This document shows positions 1-6,206 of a stretch of 8,834 nt of DNA, one piece after another (position 1 is the first letter of the stretch; the number at the start of each line of letters is the position of its first letter). Both the position numbers and the translations under genes were made by a program. Source of the DNA: Frankiales bacterium (GTDB taxonomy: Bacteria > Actinomycetota > Actinomycetes > Mycobacteriales > SCTD01); contig JAOPVD010000291.1 in the NCBI GenBank assembly GCA_025966295.1, positions 1-8,834 on the forward strand, given 5' to 3'. A model generated the notes under the pieces. It saw only the letters and a program-made list of their open reading frames with translations, did no database searches and was not told where the DNA came from.

Positions 1-480
1 GCGCACTGCCAGCGGGACGAACCCGAGCCGGGCGAAGAACCGGGCGGCGTCGCGCGAGCTCGGGTGCACGCTCACCACGAGCTGCTCGATGCCGTGCTCG
101 TCGGCGTACGCCGCGGCGGCCGCGACCAGCGCCTTGCCGGCGCCGCGCCGGCGGTGCCGGTCCGACACCACGCCGTGGCTGACGTGCACGGCCGGGATGT
201 CGAGCAGCGCGTTCGCGGTGGCGATCGTGAACATCGCCATCCCGAGCAGCTCCTCGTGGTCGCCGTCCTTGCCCCCCACGGCGAGCACCAGGTGCCGCTG
301 GGGGTCCGCGATGGCCTCGGCGTACCGCTGCGCCAGGGCGGCCCGGGTCGCCGCCGAGCCGCGGACCCGGACGGCGCCCTCGACCGGCAGCACCTGCTCG
401 CGCAGCTCGTCGCCGAACTCCAGCAGCGCCGGCAGGTCGTCGGGCGTGACGGGCCGCACGTGCACGGGACTCCACGGCAC
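1..480 (-). CDS. GNAT-family N-acetyltransferase (C-terminus cut by window edge)
   Basis: This is a partial GNAT acetyltransferase, which would move an acetyl group from acetyl-CoA to an amine; the substrate is unknown. Reading from GTG at 480, 160 residues are present and the frame is still open at base 1. The acetyl-CoA binding motif A is clear at residues 104-118: SDRHRRRGAGKAL fits the family pattern R-x-x-G-x-G. Motif B follows at 143-156 (RDAARFFARLGFVP). Strands typical of the fold precede them, for example HLVLAVGG at 63-70. The start is chosen because GGAG lies 8 bases upstream of GTG, and an in-frame stop (535-537) leaves little room for a longer protein. It lies downstream of the liv operon on the same strand but about 260 bases away, so it is probably a separate unit. 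Only a short C-terminal piece should be missing. The family is confident; the specific function is not known. Confidence 0.85.
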   Translation of the reverse strand, partial: MPWSPVHVRPVTPDDLPALLEFGDELREQVLPVEGAVRVRGSAATRAALAQRYAEAIADPQRHLVLAVGGKDGDHEELLGMAMFTIATANALLDIPAVHVSHGVVSDRHRRRGAGKALVAAAAAYADEHGIEQLVVSVHPSSRDAARFFARLGFVPLAVR

Positions 481-531
481 GAGGTCAACTCCGGGGGACG
501 GGCCGGCGGGGGCCAGCAGCTGGGAGCGGCC

Positions 532-567
532 ACACTACTCACCGTCACCAGCTGCGCCCATAGGGCG
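532..567 (-). promoter_or_regulatory. Possible promoter and dyad upstream of the acetyltransferase
   Basis: A minus-strand TAGTGT (537 to 532) could be a -10 box giving a leader of roughly 45 bases before the GTG at 480. No good -35 is visible at the right spacing (TGGGCG at 560 to 555 is poor). A perfect short dyad, CGCCC-ATA-GGGCG, occupies 555-567, where a -35 or operator would sit. In DNA this GC-rich such a dyad may be chance. Confidence 0.25.
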
Positions 568-604
568 ATCGGGTGGTGTCCGGGCTACCGGGTGACGACC
601 TGCG

Positions 605-633
605 TTGACCCCTCTGAACCTCAGGTCTAGGGT
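605..633 (+). promoter_or_regulatory. Strong housekeeping-type promoter for the candidate small RNA
   Basis: TTGACC (605-610) and TAGGGT (628-633) are separated by exactly 17 bases. This is close to the actinobacterial primary-sigma consensus (TTGACA / TAGRRT). It is the best match to consensus noticed in the window. Transcription would begin near 639-642, at the foot of the long stem described next. No plus-strand protein gene follows: the next genes on both sides are on the minus strand. Confidence 0.65.
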
Positions 634-639
634 TCACGG

Positions 640-729
640 CTGAGCAGGGCCCGGAACGCTGAGTAGAGAACGTCCAGGGTCGGGGAAGACCTGGGCGGAG
701 CCAAAAGCGTCCCGGGTCCTGCTCGTTTT
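640..729 (+). ncRNA. Candidate orphan small RNA, about 90 nt, with long closing stem
   Basis: The family is not recognised. Between the promoter at 605-633 and the T-run at 726-729 the sequence folds as one unit. Bases 642-660 pair with 706-724 in 18 of 19 positions (one A/C mismatch at 655/711, one G-U at 649/717). Inside, 672-681 pairs with 688-696 (G677 bulged) around the loop GGGGAA at 682-687. A purine-rich strand, GAGTAGAGAA (661-670), and GGAGCCAAA (697-705) remain unpaired between the two helices. The 3' side of the closing stem runs into GTTTT, as in intrinsic termination. There is no SD-led reading frame of note. It is not the SRP RNA, since the conserved GGAA tetraloop with AGCAG internal loop is absent. 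It is not 6C RNA either, since there are no C-rich loops. It lies 3'-to-3' with livF, ending about 10 bases from the livF stop. The fold is seen directly; expression is inferred. Confidence 0.6.
706..729 (+). terminator. Intrinsic terminator formed by the small RNA's closing stem
   Basis: The descending arm 706-724, paired to 642-660, is followed by G and four T (726-729). A T-run after a GC-rich stem on the plus strand supports plus-strand termination. On the minus strand the same dyad has no T-run after it, so it is a poor terminator for livF. The T-run is short, as is common in high-GC actinomycetes. Confidence 0.5.
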
Positions 730-738
730 ACGCCGCTG

Positions 739-1449
739 TCAGTCCTCGCCGAGGTAGGCCTTGCGGACGTTCTCGTCGGTGAGCAGGTCCGGGCCGGTGC
801 CGGTGAGCACCACCCGCCCGGTCTCGAGCACGTAGCCGGTGTCGGCCAGCGCCAGCGCCGCGGAGGCGTTCTGCTCCACCAGCAAGATGGTGGTGCCCGC
901 TGCCTTGAGCTCGGCGACGGTGTCGAAGATCAGCTGGATCATGATGGGCGACAGCCCCATCGACGGTTCGTCGAGCATGAGCAGCCGCGGCCGGCTCATC
1001 AGCGCCCGGCCGATCGCGAGCATCTGCTGCTCGCCGCCCGACAGCGTGCCGGCCTTCTGGGCGCGGCGCTCGTGCAGCCGCGGGAAGCGCTCGAAGACCT
1101 CGGCCACGTCCTGCGCGATGGCCTCGCCCTTGCGGCTGTAGGCCCCCAGTTCGAGGTTCTCCTCCACCGTCATCAGCGGGAAGATCCGGCGGCCCTCGGG
1201 GGCGTGCGCGACGCCGCGCGCCACGATCTCGTGCGCCTTGAGCTTGTCCAGCCGCGCCCCGTCGAACAGCACCTGGCCCGCGACCGGCCGCAGCAGGCCC
1301 GACAGGGTGCGCAGCGTCGTGGTCTTGCCGGCCCCGTTGGTGCCGATCAGCGTGACGACCTGGCCCTCCTCGACGTCCAGGCTGATGCCCTTGATCGCCT
1401 CGATCGCGCCGTACGCGACGCGGAGGTCGCGCACCTCGAGCAGGCTCAT
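739..1449 (-). CDS. livF: Branched-chain amino acid ABC transporter, ATP-binding protein LivF
   Basis: This is the second ATPase of the Liv importer, on the inner face of the membrane with LivG; it hydrolyses ATP to drive uptake. It has 236 residues, normal for LivF. Walker A is at 36-44 (GTNGAGKTT), the ABC signature at 136-141 (LSGGEQ) and Walker B at 156-161 (LLMLDE). The PEGRRIFP stretch at 84-91, with Glu where most ABC ATPases have the Q-loop Gln, and VEQN in place of the usual H-loop His, are both typical of LivF. The ATG start overlaps the livG stop as ATGA (1446-1449), so translation is probably coupled. A much longer open frame extends upstream but is only a shadow of livG. It is the last gene of the operon, and no clear minus-strand terminator follows. 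Confidence 0.97.
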   Translation of the reverse strand: MSLLEVRDLRVAYGAIEAIKGISLDVEEGQVVTLIGTNGAGKTTTLRTLSGLLRPVAGQVLFDGARLDKLKAHEIVARGVAHAPEGRRIFPLMTVEENLELGAYSRKGEAIAQDVAEVFERFPRLHERRAQKAGTLSGGEQQMLAIGRALMSRPRLLMLDEPSMGLSPIMIQLIFDTVAELKAAGTTILLVEQNASAALALADTGYVLETGRVVLTGTGPDLLTDENVRKAYLGED

Positions 1450-2201
1450 GGCCTGCCAAGGTAGGCGGCGATGACCCGCTCGTCCGACTGGACCTCCTGC
1501 GGGGTGCCCTCGACGAGCTTCTCGCCCTGCACCAGCACCGCCACCCGGTCGCACAGCCCGAACACGAAGCGCATGTCGTGCTCGATGAGCACGACCGAGA
1601 CGCCGCGGGCCTGCACGGCCCGGACCAGGTCCACCGCCGCGGCCGTCTCGTTGGGGTTCATGCCGGCGGTGGGCTCGTCGAGCAGCAGCAGGCCGGGGTC
1701 GGTGGCGAGCGCGCGCGCGATCTCCAGGCGACGCTGGTCGCCGTAGTTGAGGTTCTTGGCCAGGTGCTCCGCGAGCGGGCTGAGCCCGACGAACTGCAGC
1801 AGCTCGCGCGCGGTGTCGAGGGCGTCGCGCTCCTCCCTGCGGTAGCGCGGGCCACGCCCGATGGCCGCGAGGACGCCGGTGCGGTTGCGGGTGTGCCGGC
1901 CGACGAGGACGTTCTCGAGCACGGTCATGTTGTGGAACAGCCGGATGTTCTGGAAGGTCCGGGCGACGCCCGCGACGGTGACCCGGTCCGGCCGGGACGG
2001 CAGCGGTGCGCCACGGAAGGTGATGCGCCCCGAGGTCGGGGTCTCCATCCCGGTCAGGCAGTTGAAGAAGGTGGTCTTCCCGGCGCCGTTGGGCCCGATC
2101 ACCCCGACGATCTCGCCCTCCTCGACGGTGAGGTCGACGTGCGAGACCGCCTGCAGGCCGCCGAACCGCTTGGTGACGCCCTGGGCCTCCAGCAGCGGCA
2201 T
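1446..2201 (-). CDS. livG: Branched-chain amino acid ABC transporter, ATP-binding protein LivG
   Basis: This is the first ATPase of the Liv importer and the partner of LivF. The protein has 251 residues, the usual LivG size. Walker A is at 36-44 (GPNGAGKTT) and the Q-loop Gln is at 84 in ARTFQNIRLF. The family-style signature NLNYGDQRRLE is at 150-160, Walker B LLLLDEPTAGMNP at 171-183, and the switch His is at 208 in IEHDM. The long insertion between Q-loop and signature, with charged residues at 116-126, is usual for LivG. The ATG overlaps the livM stop by one base (TGATG, 2199-2203), and its own stop overlaps the livF start. No catalytic residue is missing, so the gene should be functional. 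Confidence 0.97.
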   Translation of the reverse strand: MPLLEAQGVTKRFGGLQAVSHVDLTVEEGEIVGVIGPNGAGKTTFFNCLTGMETPTSGRITFRGAPLPSRPDRVTVAGVARTFQNIRLFHNMTVLENVLVGRHTRNRTGVLAAIGRGPRYRREERDALDTARELLQFVGLSPLAEHLAKNLNYGDQRRLEIARALATDPGLLLLDEPTAGMNPNETAAAVDLVRAVQARGVSVVLIEHDMRFVFGLCDRVAVLVQGEKLVEGTPQEVQSDERVIAAYLGRP

Positions 2202-3862
2202 CAGGCCACCGCCGACCCGGGCGGCGCCGACAGGGCGTCGGCGCCATCGGCGTCGTGGAACTCCCGCTGCCGGCGCCGGCTCGGGATCATGCCCTCCGGC
2301 CGGAACCGCATGAGGATCACCAGCAGCAGCCCGAACAGCAGCAGCCGGTAGTCGCTGAAGGCCCGCAGCTTCTCCGGCACCGCGATGAGGATCGCGGCGC
2401 CCACGACCGCGCCCGGCACGGTGCCCATGCCGCCCAGCACCACCGCGGCGAGCAGGAACACCGACTGCAGGAAGACGAACGAGTCGGGACTGACCTGCGT
2501 CGCGACGTGCGCCTGCACCGTCCCGGAGGCGCCGGCCAGCGTCGCCCCGATGCCGAACGCCAGCAGCTTGTAGGACACCGTGTTGATGCCCATCGCGGAT
2601 GCTGCGAGCTCGTCCTCCCGGATCGCCACCCAGGCCCGCCCGATGCGGCTGGCGTTGAGCCGGGCGAACACGAACATGACGAGCGCGACCAGCACCAGCT
2701 CCAGGTAGTAGTAGTTGGCGAAGCCGGCCAGCTCCACGCCGAACACCGTGTGCGGCAGCCCGAAGTCGAACGACCCCTGTCGCAGGTCCGGGATGTTGGA
2801 CAGCCCGTTCGGCCCGCCGGTGTAGGCGTCGTAGGTGTTCACCAGGGTGTGGAAGATCTCGCCGAACCCGAGCGTCACGATCGCCAGGTAGTCGCCGCGC
2901 AACCGCAGCGTCGGTGCGCCGATGAGCACCCCCACCAGGCCGGACACCAGCGCGCCCAGGACGATGACGGCCAGGAACGGCAGGTGCCCGCGGGACGGGC
3001 CGAGCCCCGCGTTGCCGTACAGCGCCGCGACGTAGGCCCCGACGCCGAAGAACGCGATGTAGCCCAGGTCCAGCAGGCCGGCGAGGCCCACGACCACGTT
3101 GAGGCCGATGGCCGCGGCCGCGAAGACCCCGACGTTGGCGGCCACCCGCAGCCAGTACGACGAGCCGCCCTGGGTGAACGGGAAGGTGACCGCGGCCGCC
3201 GCCATCAGCACCAGCGTCAGCGCCTGCCGGCGGGCGTAGAGCGCCCCCAGCCACTCGAACAGCCCGAGCCGGTTGAGGGCCACCAGCCCGCCGCCGAGCG
3301 CCAGCAGGAAGCCGACGAACTGGCTCGGCGCCTCGACGTCGAGGGCATAGACCAGCAGCGCCAGCGAGGCGGCCACCGCGAAGACCACGGCGAGCGCCTC
3401 GACGAGTGCCGGCAGCACCGGCCACGACCGCGGCAGCGGCGCCCCGTCGTCGGGCAGCGCGACGAACGCCGCCACCCCGAGCAGCGCGCCCAGCAGCGTC
3501 ACCCAGGCACCCACCGAGACGTTCACCAGCCCGCCGCCGTCCCGGGCGATGGCGATGATGGTCTGCACCACCACCGCCAGCAGCGCCAGCGTGGCGGCCA
3601 GGCCGGCCTGCCGGCGGCGGCTGAACCGCACCGCGACCAGCGCCAGGGCGGGCGCCAGCGCCAGCACGTAGATCCGCGACCCGGCCGGGTAGAGCGCCAG
3701 CGACATCAGCCCGGGGAAGCCGCTGAACGTCGCCCACGGCAGGTTGGTGCCCACCACGACGAGCACGAACGCCGCGGCCGCCAGCGACGGACTGAGGCGG
3801 GTGCCGTGCGACCGCAGCCGCTCGGCGCTGGTGGCCACCCGGTCGAGTAGCGCCGCCGTCAC
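2201..3862 (-). CDS. livM: Branched-chain amino acid ABC transporter permease LivM, with long membrane N-terminal extension
   Basis: This is one of two channel-forming subunits of the Liv importer. It has 553 residues, well above the roughly 300-430 usual for LivM. The core permease occupies about 240-525. It shows GLAGLLDLGYIAFFGVGAY (259-277), a coupling-helix region around RIGRAWVAIREDELAASAMG (406-425) that should contact the ATPases, GGMGTVPGAVVGA (478-490) and the closing RPEGM (521-525). The first 235 residues hold about six further hydrophobic segments (near 26-46, 63-80, 87-106, 117-135, 150-173 and 182-198), then a cytoplasmic-looking link. I recall similar extensions in actinobacterial LivM, but the role is unknown. 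The tail after 527 is polar. The GTG start overlaps the livH stop as GTGA (3859-3862). The permease assignment is firm; the substrate is inferred from the cluster. Confidence 0.95.
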   Translation of the reverse strand: MTAALLDRVATSAERLRSHGTRLSPSLAAAAFVLVVVGTNLPWATFSGFPGLMSLALYPAGSRIYVLALAPALALVAVRFSRRRQAGLAATLALLAVVVQTIIAIARDGGGLVNVSVGAWVTLLGALLGVAAFVALPDDGAPLPRSWPVLPALVEALAVVFAVAASLALLVYALDVEAPSQFVGFLLALGGGLVALNRLGLFEWLGALYARRQALTLVLMAAAAVTFPFTQGGSSYWLRVAANVGVFAAAAIGLNVVVGLAGLLDLGYIAFFGVGAYVAALYGNAGLGPSRGHLPFLAVIVLGALVSGLVGVLIGAPTLRLRGDYLAIVTLGFGEIFHTLVNTYDAYTGGPNGLSNIPDLRQGSFDFGLPHTVFGVELAGFANYYYLELVLVALVMFVFARLNASRIGRAWVAIREDELAASAMGINTVSYKLLAFGIGATLAGASGTVQAHVATQVSPDSFVFLQSVFLLAAVVLGGMGTVPGAVVGAAILIAVPEKLRAFSDYRLLLFGLLLVILMRFRPEGMIPSRRRQREFHDADGADALSAPPGSAVA

Positions 3863-4770
3863 GCCCGGCTCCGCACGCTCTCACCCAGCAGCCCGGTCGG
3901 CCGGAACACCAGCACCAGCACCAGCACGACGAAGGCGAAGCTGTCCTTCAGGGCCGAGCCGTTCGGGACGTACTGGGTGGCCAGCGCCTCGACGATGCCC
4001 AGGGTGAAACCGCCGAGCACCGCCCCGGTGATGTTGCCGATGCCGCCCAGCACCGCCGCGGTGAACGCCTTCAGCCCGGCGATGAAGCCGATCTTGAAGT
4101 CGATGGGGCTGGCGATCATGCCCTGCAGCACCCCGGCGGCGCCGGCGAGCAGGCCGCCGAGCACGAACGTGATGACGATGATGCGGTCGGTGTCGACCCC
4201 CATCAGCCGGGCGGTGTCCGGGTCCTGCGCGGTGGCCCGCATCGCCCGGCCGGTCGCGCTCCGGAAGACGAAGGTGCGGAGCGTGAGCATCAGCACCAGC
4301 GCCAGGCTGATGACGAACAGGTCGACGTAGGTGAGCGTGACGCCGCCGAGGTCGACCGTCCCGCGTGGGAACAGCTGCGGGAACGGCTTCCCGACCGAGC
4401 CGTTCGGGTAGAACAGCCGGATCGACTCCTGCAACGCGATGGAGACCCCGATCGCCGTGATGAGCGGCGCGAGCCGGGGCGCGTTGCGCAGCGGCCGGTA
4501 GGCGACCCGCTCCACGAACGCGGCCAGCAGCGCGCTCGTCAGCATCGCGACCAGCAGCACCAGCAGCAGCGCGATGCCGCTGGGCAGCGAGGACGGCAGC
4601 ACGTAGTGGTAGAGCGTGTAGCCGCCGAAGGCGCCCACCATGAAGATCTCGCCGTGCGCGAAGTTGATGAGCTGGACGATCCCGTAGACCATCGTGTAGC
4701 CGAGCGCGATGAGGGCGTAGAGCGCCCCGAGGACCAGACCGTCCGACAACTGCTGGAAGAACTGCTGCAC
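3859..4770 (-). CDS. livH: Branched-chain amino acid ABC transporter permease LivH
   Basis: This is the second channel subunit of the Liv importer. From GTG at 4770 it has 303 residues, the normal LivH length. The N-terminal helix and first conserved block (GLVLGALYALIALGYTMVYG at 11-30, then INFAHGE at 35-41) are hallmarks of the family. The coupling region around GRAMRATAQDPDTARLMG (174-191), GGIGNITGAVLGG (242-254) and the end motif RPTGLLGE (290-297) are also present. About eight hydrophobic segments are visible. The start is GTG 4770 because GGAG lies 5 bases upstream. An in-frame ATG at 4830 would add 20 residues unlike the family and would begin inside a strong hairpin. It follows livJ after 74 bases and overlaps livM by 4 bases. 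Confidence 0.95.
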   Translation of the reverse strand: MQQFFQQLSDGLVLGALYALIALGYTMVYGIVQLINFAHGEIFMVGAFGGYTLYHYVLPSSLPSGIALLLVLLVAMLTSALLAAFVERVAYRPLRNAPRLAPLITAIGVSIALQESIRLFYPNGSVGKPFPQLFPRGTVDLGGVTLTYVDLFVISLALVLMLTLRTFVFRSATGRAMRATAQDPDTARLMGVDTDRIIVITFVLGGLLAGAAGVLQGMIASPIDFKIGFIAGLKAFTAAVLGGIGNITGAVLGGFTLGIVEALATQYVPNGSALKDSFAFVVLVLVLVFRPTGLLGESVRSRA

Positions 4771-4806
4771 GCCGACTCCGCCCCTCGAGCTGCCCTGGGA
4801 GAGGTC

Positions 4807-4837
4807 GGGGGACGCGGCCGGTCCGGCCACGTCCCCC
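4807..4837 (-). promoter_or_regulatory. Strong hairpin between livJ and livH
   Basis: Eight perfect pairs (4807-4814 with 4830-4837, GGGGGACG/CGTCCCCC), one mismatch, then four more pairs (4816-4819 with 4825-4828) close a 5-base loop. It begins 7 bases after the livJ stop codon. No T-run follows on the minus strand, so it is unlikely to be a full terminator. In operons that need more binding protein than permease, such hairpins often protect the 3' end of the first gene's mRNA; that role here is inference. Confidence 0.6.
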
Positions 4838-4844
4838 GCTCAGC

Positions 4845-6065
4845 TCACCCGGCGAAGGTGCCGGTCTCCTTCTTCTTGAACTCGCCGCTCTCGACCTTGT
4901 ACATGGTGATCACCTTGTTGGTGGTGTCACCGAACTCGTCGAACGAGACCTTCCCGGTCGCGCCGTCGAGCTGGGTCGCCTGCACCGCCTGGACGATCTC
5001 GGCGCGGACGCTGTCGTCGATCGTCGTCTTGCCCGGCAGCACCTTGGCGAGCGCCGCGATGAGCACCTGGGCGGCGTCGTAGGTGTTCGGGCCGTAGGCG
5101 GAGAAGGCGTCCTTGTAGCCGGCTGCCTTGTAGTCGCTCACGTAGGTCGCCGCCGACGGCAGGTCCTCGACGGCCGCACCGACGTTGGTCGCGTAGGAGT
5201 TCGCGGTCGGCGTGCCCAGGGTGGCCACGAAGCTCTTGTCGACCAGACCGTCACCGCCCATGAACGGCACCTTCACGCCGCCGTCGCTGAGCTGCTTGGC
5301 GAACGGGGCGCCCTCCGGGAACTGCCCGCCGTAGAAGACCAGGTCCGGCTTGGCCGCCTTCACCTTGCTCACCAGCGACCCGAACTCCTTCTGGTCCTTG
5401 GTGACGAAGTCGGTGCCGACGACGGTGCCGCCCTTTTTCTTGAACTCGGTCCCGAACGCCTGGCACAGGCCCTGGCCGTAGACCAGCTTGTCGTTGACCA
5501 GGTAGACCTTCTTGGCCTTCAGGGTGCTCGCCGCGTAGTCGGCCGCGAAGGCGCCCTGGATGAGGTCGGTGGTCGCGACCCGGAAGTAGCTCGCGAACGG
5601 CCGCTTCTTGGTCGTCAGGTAGGTCTGCCCCTGCGTGAGGCTGGGGTTGGTGTTGGCCGGCGAGATGAGCACGATGCTCTGCTTGTTGAGCTGCGGCGCG
5701 GCCTGCAGCGCGATCGAGGACTGCAGGGTGCCGATCACGGCCGCGACCTGGTTGTCGGAGGCCAGCTTGGAGGCCGCCGCCCCACCGGTGTTGGGGTCCT
5801 CCTGGTCGTCCTGCGGGTCGAACTGGATCTTCCAGCCCTTGACCGTGCCGTTCTTGTTGGCCTGGTTGATGGCCAGGTCGGCGCTGTTCTTCATGCCGAG
5901 CCCGAGGGCGGACAGGCTGCCGGTCAGCGGGGCGATCATGCCGATCTTGACGACCTTGTCGGACGACGCGCCTGCCCCGCTCTCCTTCTTCGAACCGCAG
6001 GCGGACAGCGCGAGAGCACCGATGAGCAGGGGTGCGGTGTACCGAACGAGACGGAGTGAGCGCAC
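4845..6065 (-). CDS. livJ: Branched-chain amino acid ABC transporter substrate-binding lipoprotein
   Basis: This is the extracellular solute receptor of the Liv importer. It has 406 residues. The N terminus has basic residues, a hydrophobic stretch (11-20) and the lipobox LSAC with Cys23, so the mature protein should be lipid-anchored to the outer face of the membrane. A Ser/Gly/Lys-rich linker (24-37) leads into a type-I periplasmic-binding fold of the Leu/Ile/Val receptor family, beginning KIGMIAPLTGSLSALG at 40-55 and running to about 392. Family features include VAAVIGTLQSS (107-117) and ISPANTNPSL (134-143). The GTG start is supported by GGAGG ending 6 bases upstream. It leads the operon; its leader can fold over this SD. 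Branched-chain amino acids are the default substrate, but members of this family also bind amides, urea or aromatic compounds, so specificity is not settled. Confidence 0.93.
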   Translation of the reverse strand: MRSLRLVRYTAPLLIGALALSACGSKKESGAGASSDKVVKIGMIAPLTGSLSALGLGMKNSADLAINQANKNGTVKGWKIQFDPQDDQEDPNTGGAAASKLASDNQVAAVIGTLQSSIALQAAPQLNKQSIVLISPANTNPSLTQGQTYLTTKKRPFASYFRVATTDLIQGAFAADYAASTLKAKKVYLVNDKLVYGQGLCQAFGTEFKKKGGTVVGTDFVTKDQKEFGSLVSKVKAAKPDLVFYGGQFPEGAPFAKQLSDGGVKVPFMGGDGLVDKSFVATLGTPTANSYATNVGAAVEDLPSAATYVSDYKAAGYKDAFSAYGPNTYDAAQVLIAALAKVLPGKTTIDDSVRAEIVQAVQATQLDGATGKVSFDEFGDTTNKVITMYKVESGEFKKKETGTFAG

Positions 6066-6071
6066 GTGCTA

Positions 6072-6106
6072 CCTCCAGCATGGGAGGACCAGCGGGTCCG
6101 GCCCTC
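6072..6106 (-). promoter_or_regulatory. livJ leader with alternative hairpins around the SD
   Basis: On the minus strand, CCTCC (6087 to 6083) can pair with the livJ SD GGAGG (6076 to 6072) around a 6-base loop, hiding the SD. A second hairpin, GGACC-CGCT-GGTCC (6099 to 6086), shares two bases with the first. It can be extended by GGG (6104-6102) with CCC (6084-6082), which would free the SD. The pairings are seen directly; a switching role is inference. Confidence 0.35.
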
Positions 6107-6122
6107 AGCGTGATGCCGGCCG

Positions 6123-6174
6123 AACGTACTCACCCAAAGGGGTTCAGACCACTACAGCTGTTTGGCGTAACGCC
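6123..6174 (-). promoter_or_regulatory. Likely liv operon promoter region with two palindromes
   Basis: TACGTT (6128 to 6123) fits the TAnnnT -10 pattern and would start RNA near 6116, giving a leader of about 50 bases. The -35 at 17-base spacing (TGGTCT, 6151 to 6146) is poor, so an activator may be needed. Just upstream are two perfect short palindromes: ACAGCTGT (6154-6161) and GGCGT-A-ACGCC (6164-6174). They are placed where a regulator could bind. I cannot match either to a named regulator. The rest of the 6066-6206 gap shows no gene. Confidence 0.3.
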
Positions 6175-6206
6175 GCCGTTGCCGGACCGTGACCTGGGCG
6201 CCAGCC

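Noticed and set aside
72..548. A 158-codon minus-strand frame in the acetyltransferase region
   Set aside because: Its translation is Ser/Arg/Pro-rich with no domain. The frame one base over (GTG at 480) gives a clear GNAT protein, so this is a shadow.
605..633. SoxR/MerR-type operator inside the promoter spacer
   Set aside because: The spacer is 17 bases rather than the 19-20 typical of MerR promoters, and only outer GACC/GGTC ends are symmetric.
640..729. Small RNA as the SRP (4.5S) RNA or 6C RNA
   Set aside because: It lacks the conserved SRP tip (GGAA tetraloop with an AGCAG internal loop) and has no C-rich loops as in 6C.
2255..3850. A 531-codon plus-strand frame opposite livM
   Set aside because: It is a GC-rich antisense shadow of a clear permease gene, with low-complexity Arg/Gln/His/Pro composition and no domain.
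4771..4830. Longer livH start at ATG 4830
   Set aside because: It adds 20 residues unlike LivH and falls inside the intergenic hairpin; GTG 4770 has an SD and gives the family length.
6072..6099. Two leader hairpins as an ANTAR (PdtaR) RNA target
   Set aside because: The second loop has six bases with G at position 4, but C instead of A at position 1. The first loop has only four bases, so the dual-hexaloop pattern is not met.
6150..6172. GlnR-type box upstream of livJ (GTTAC on the minus strand)
   Set aside because: Only one half-site is present; no GAAAC-like half follows at the required spacing.
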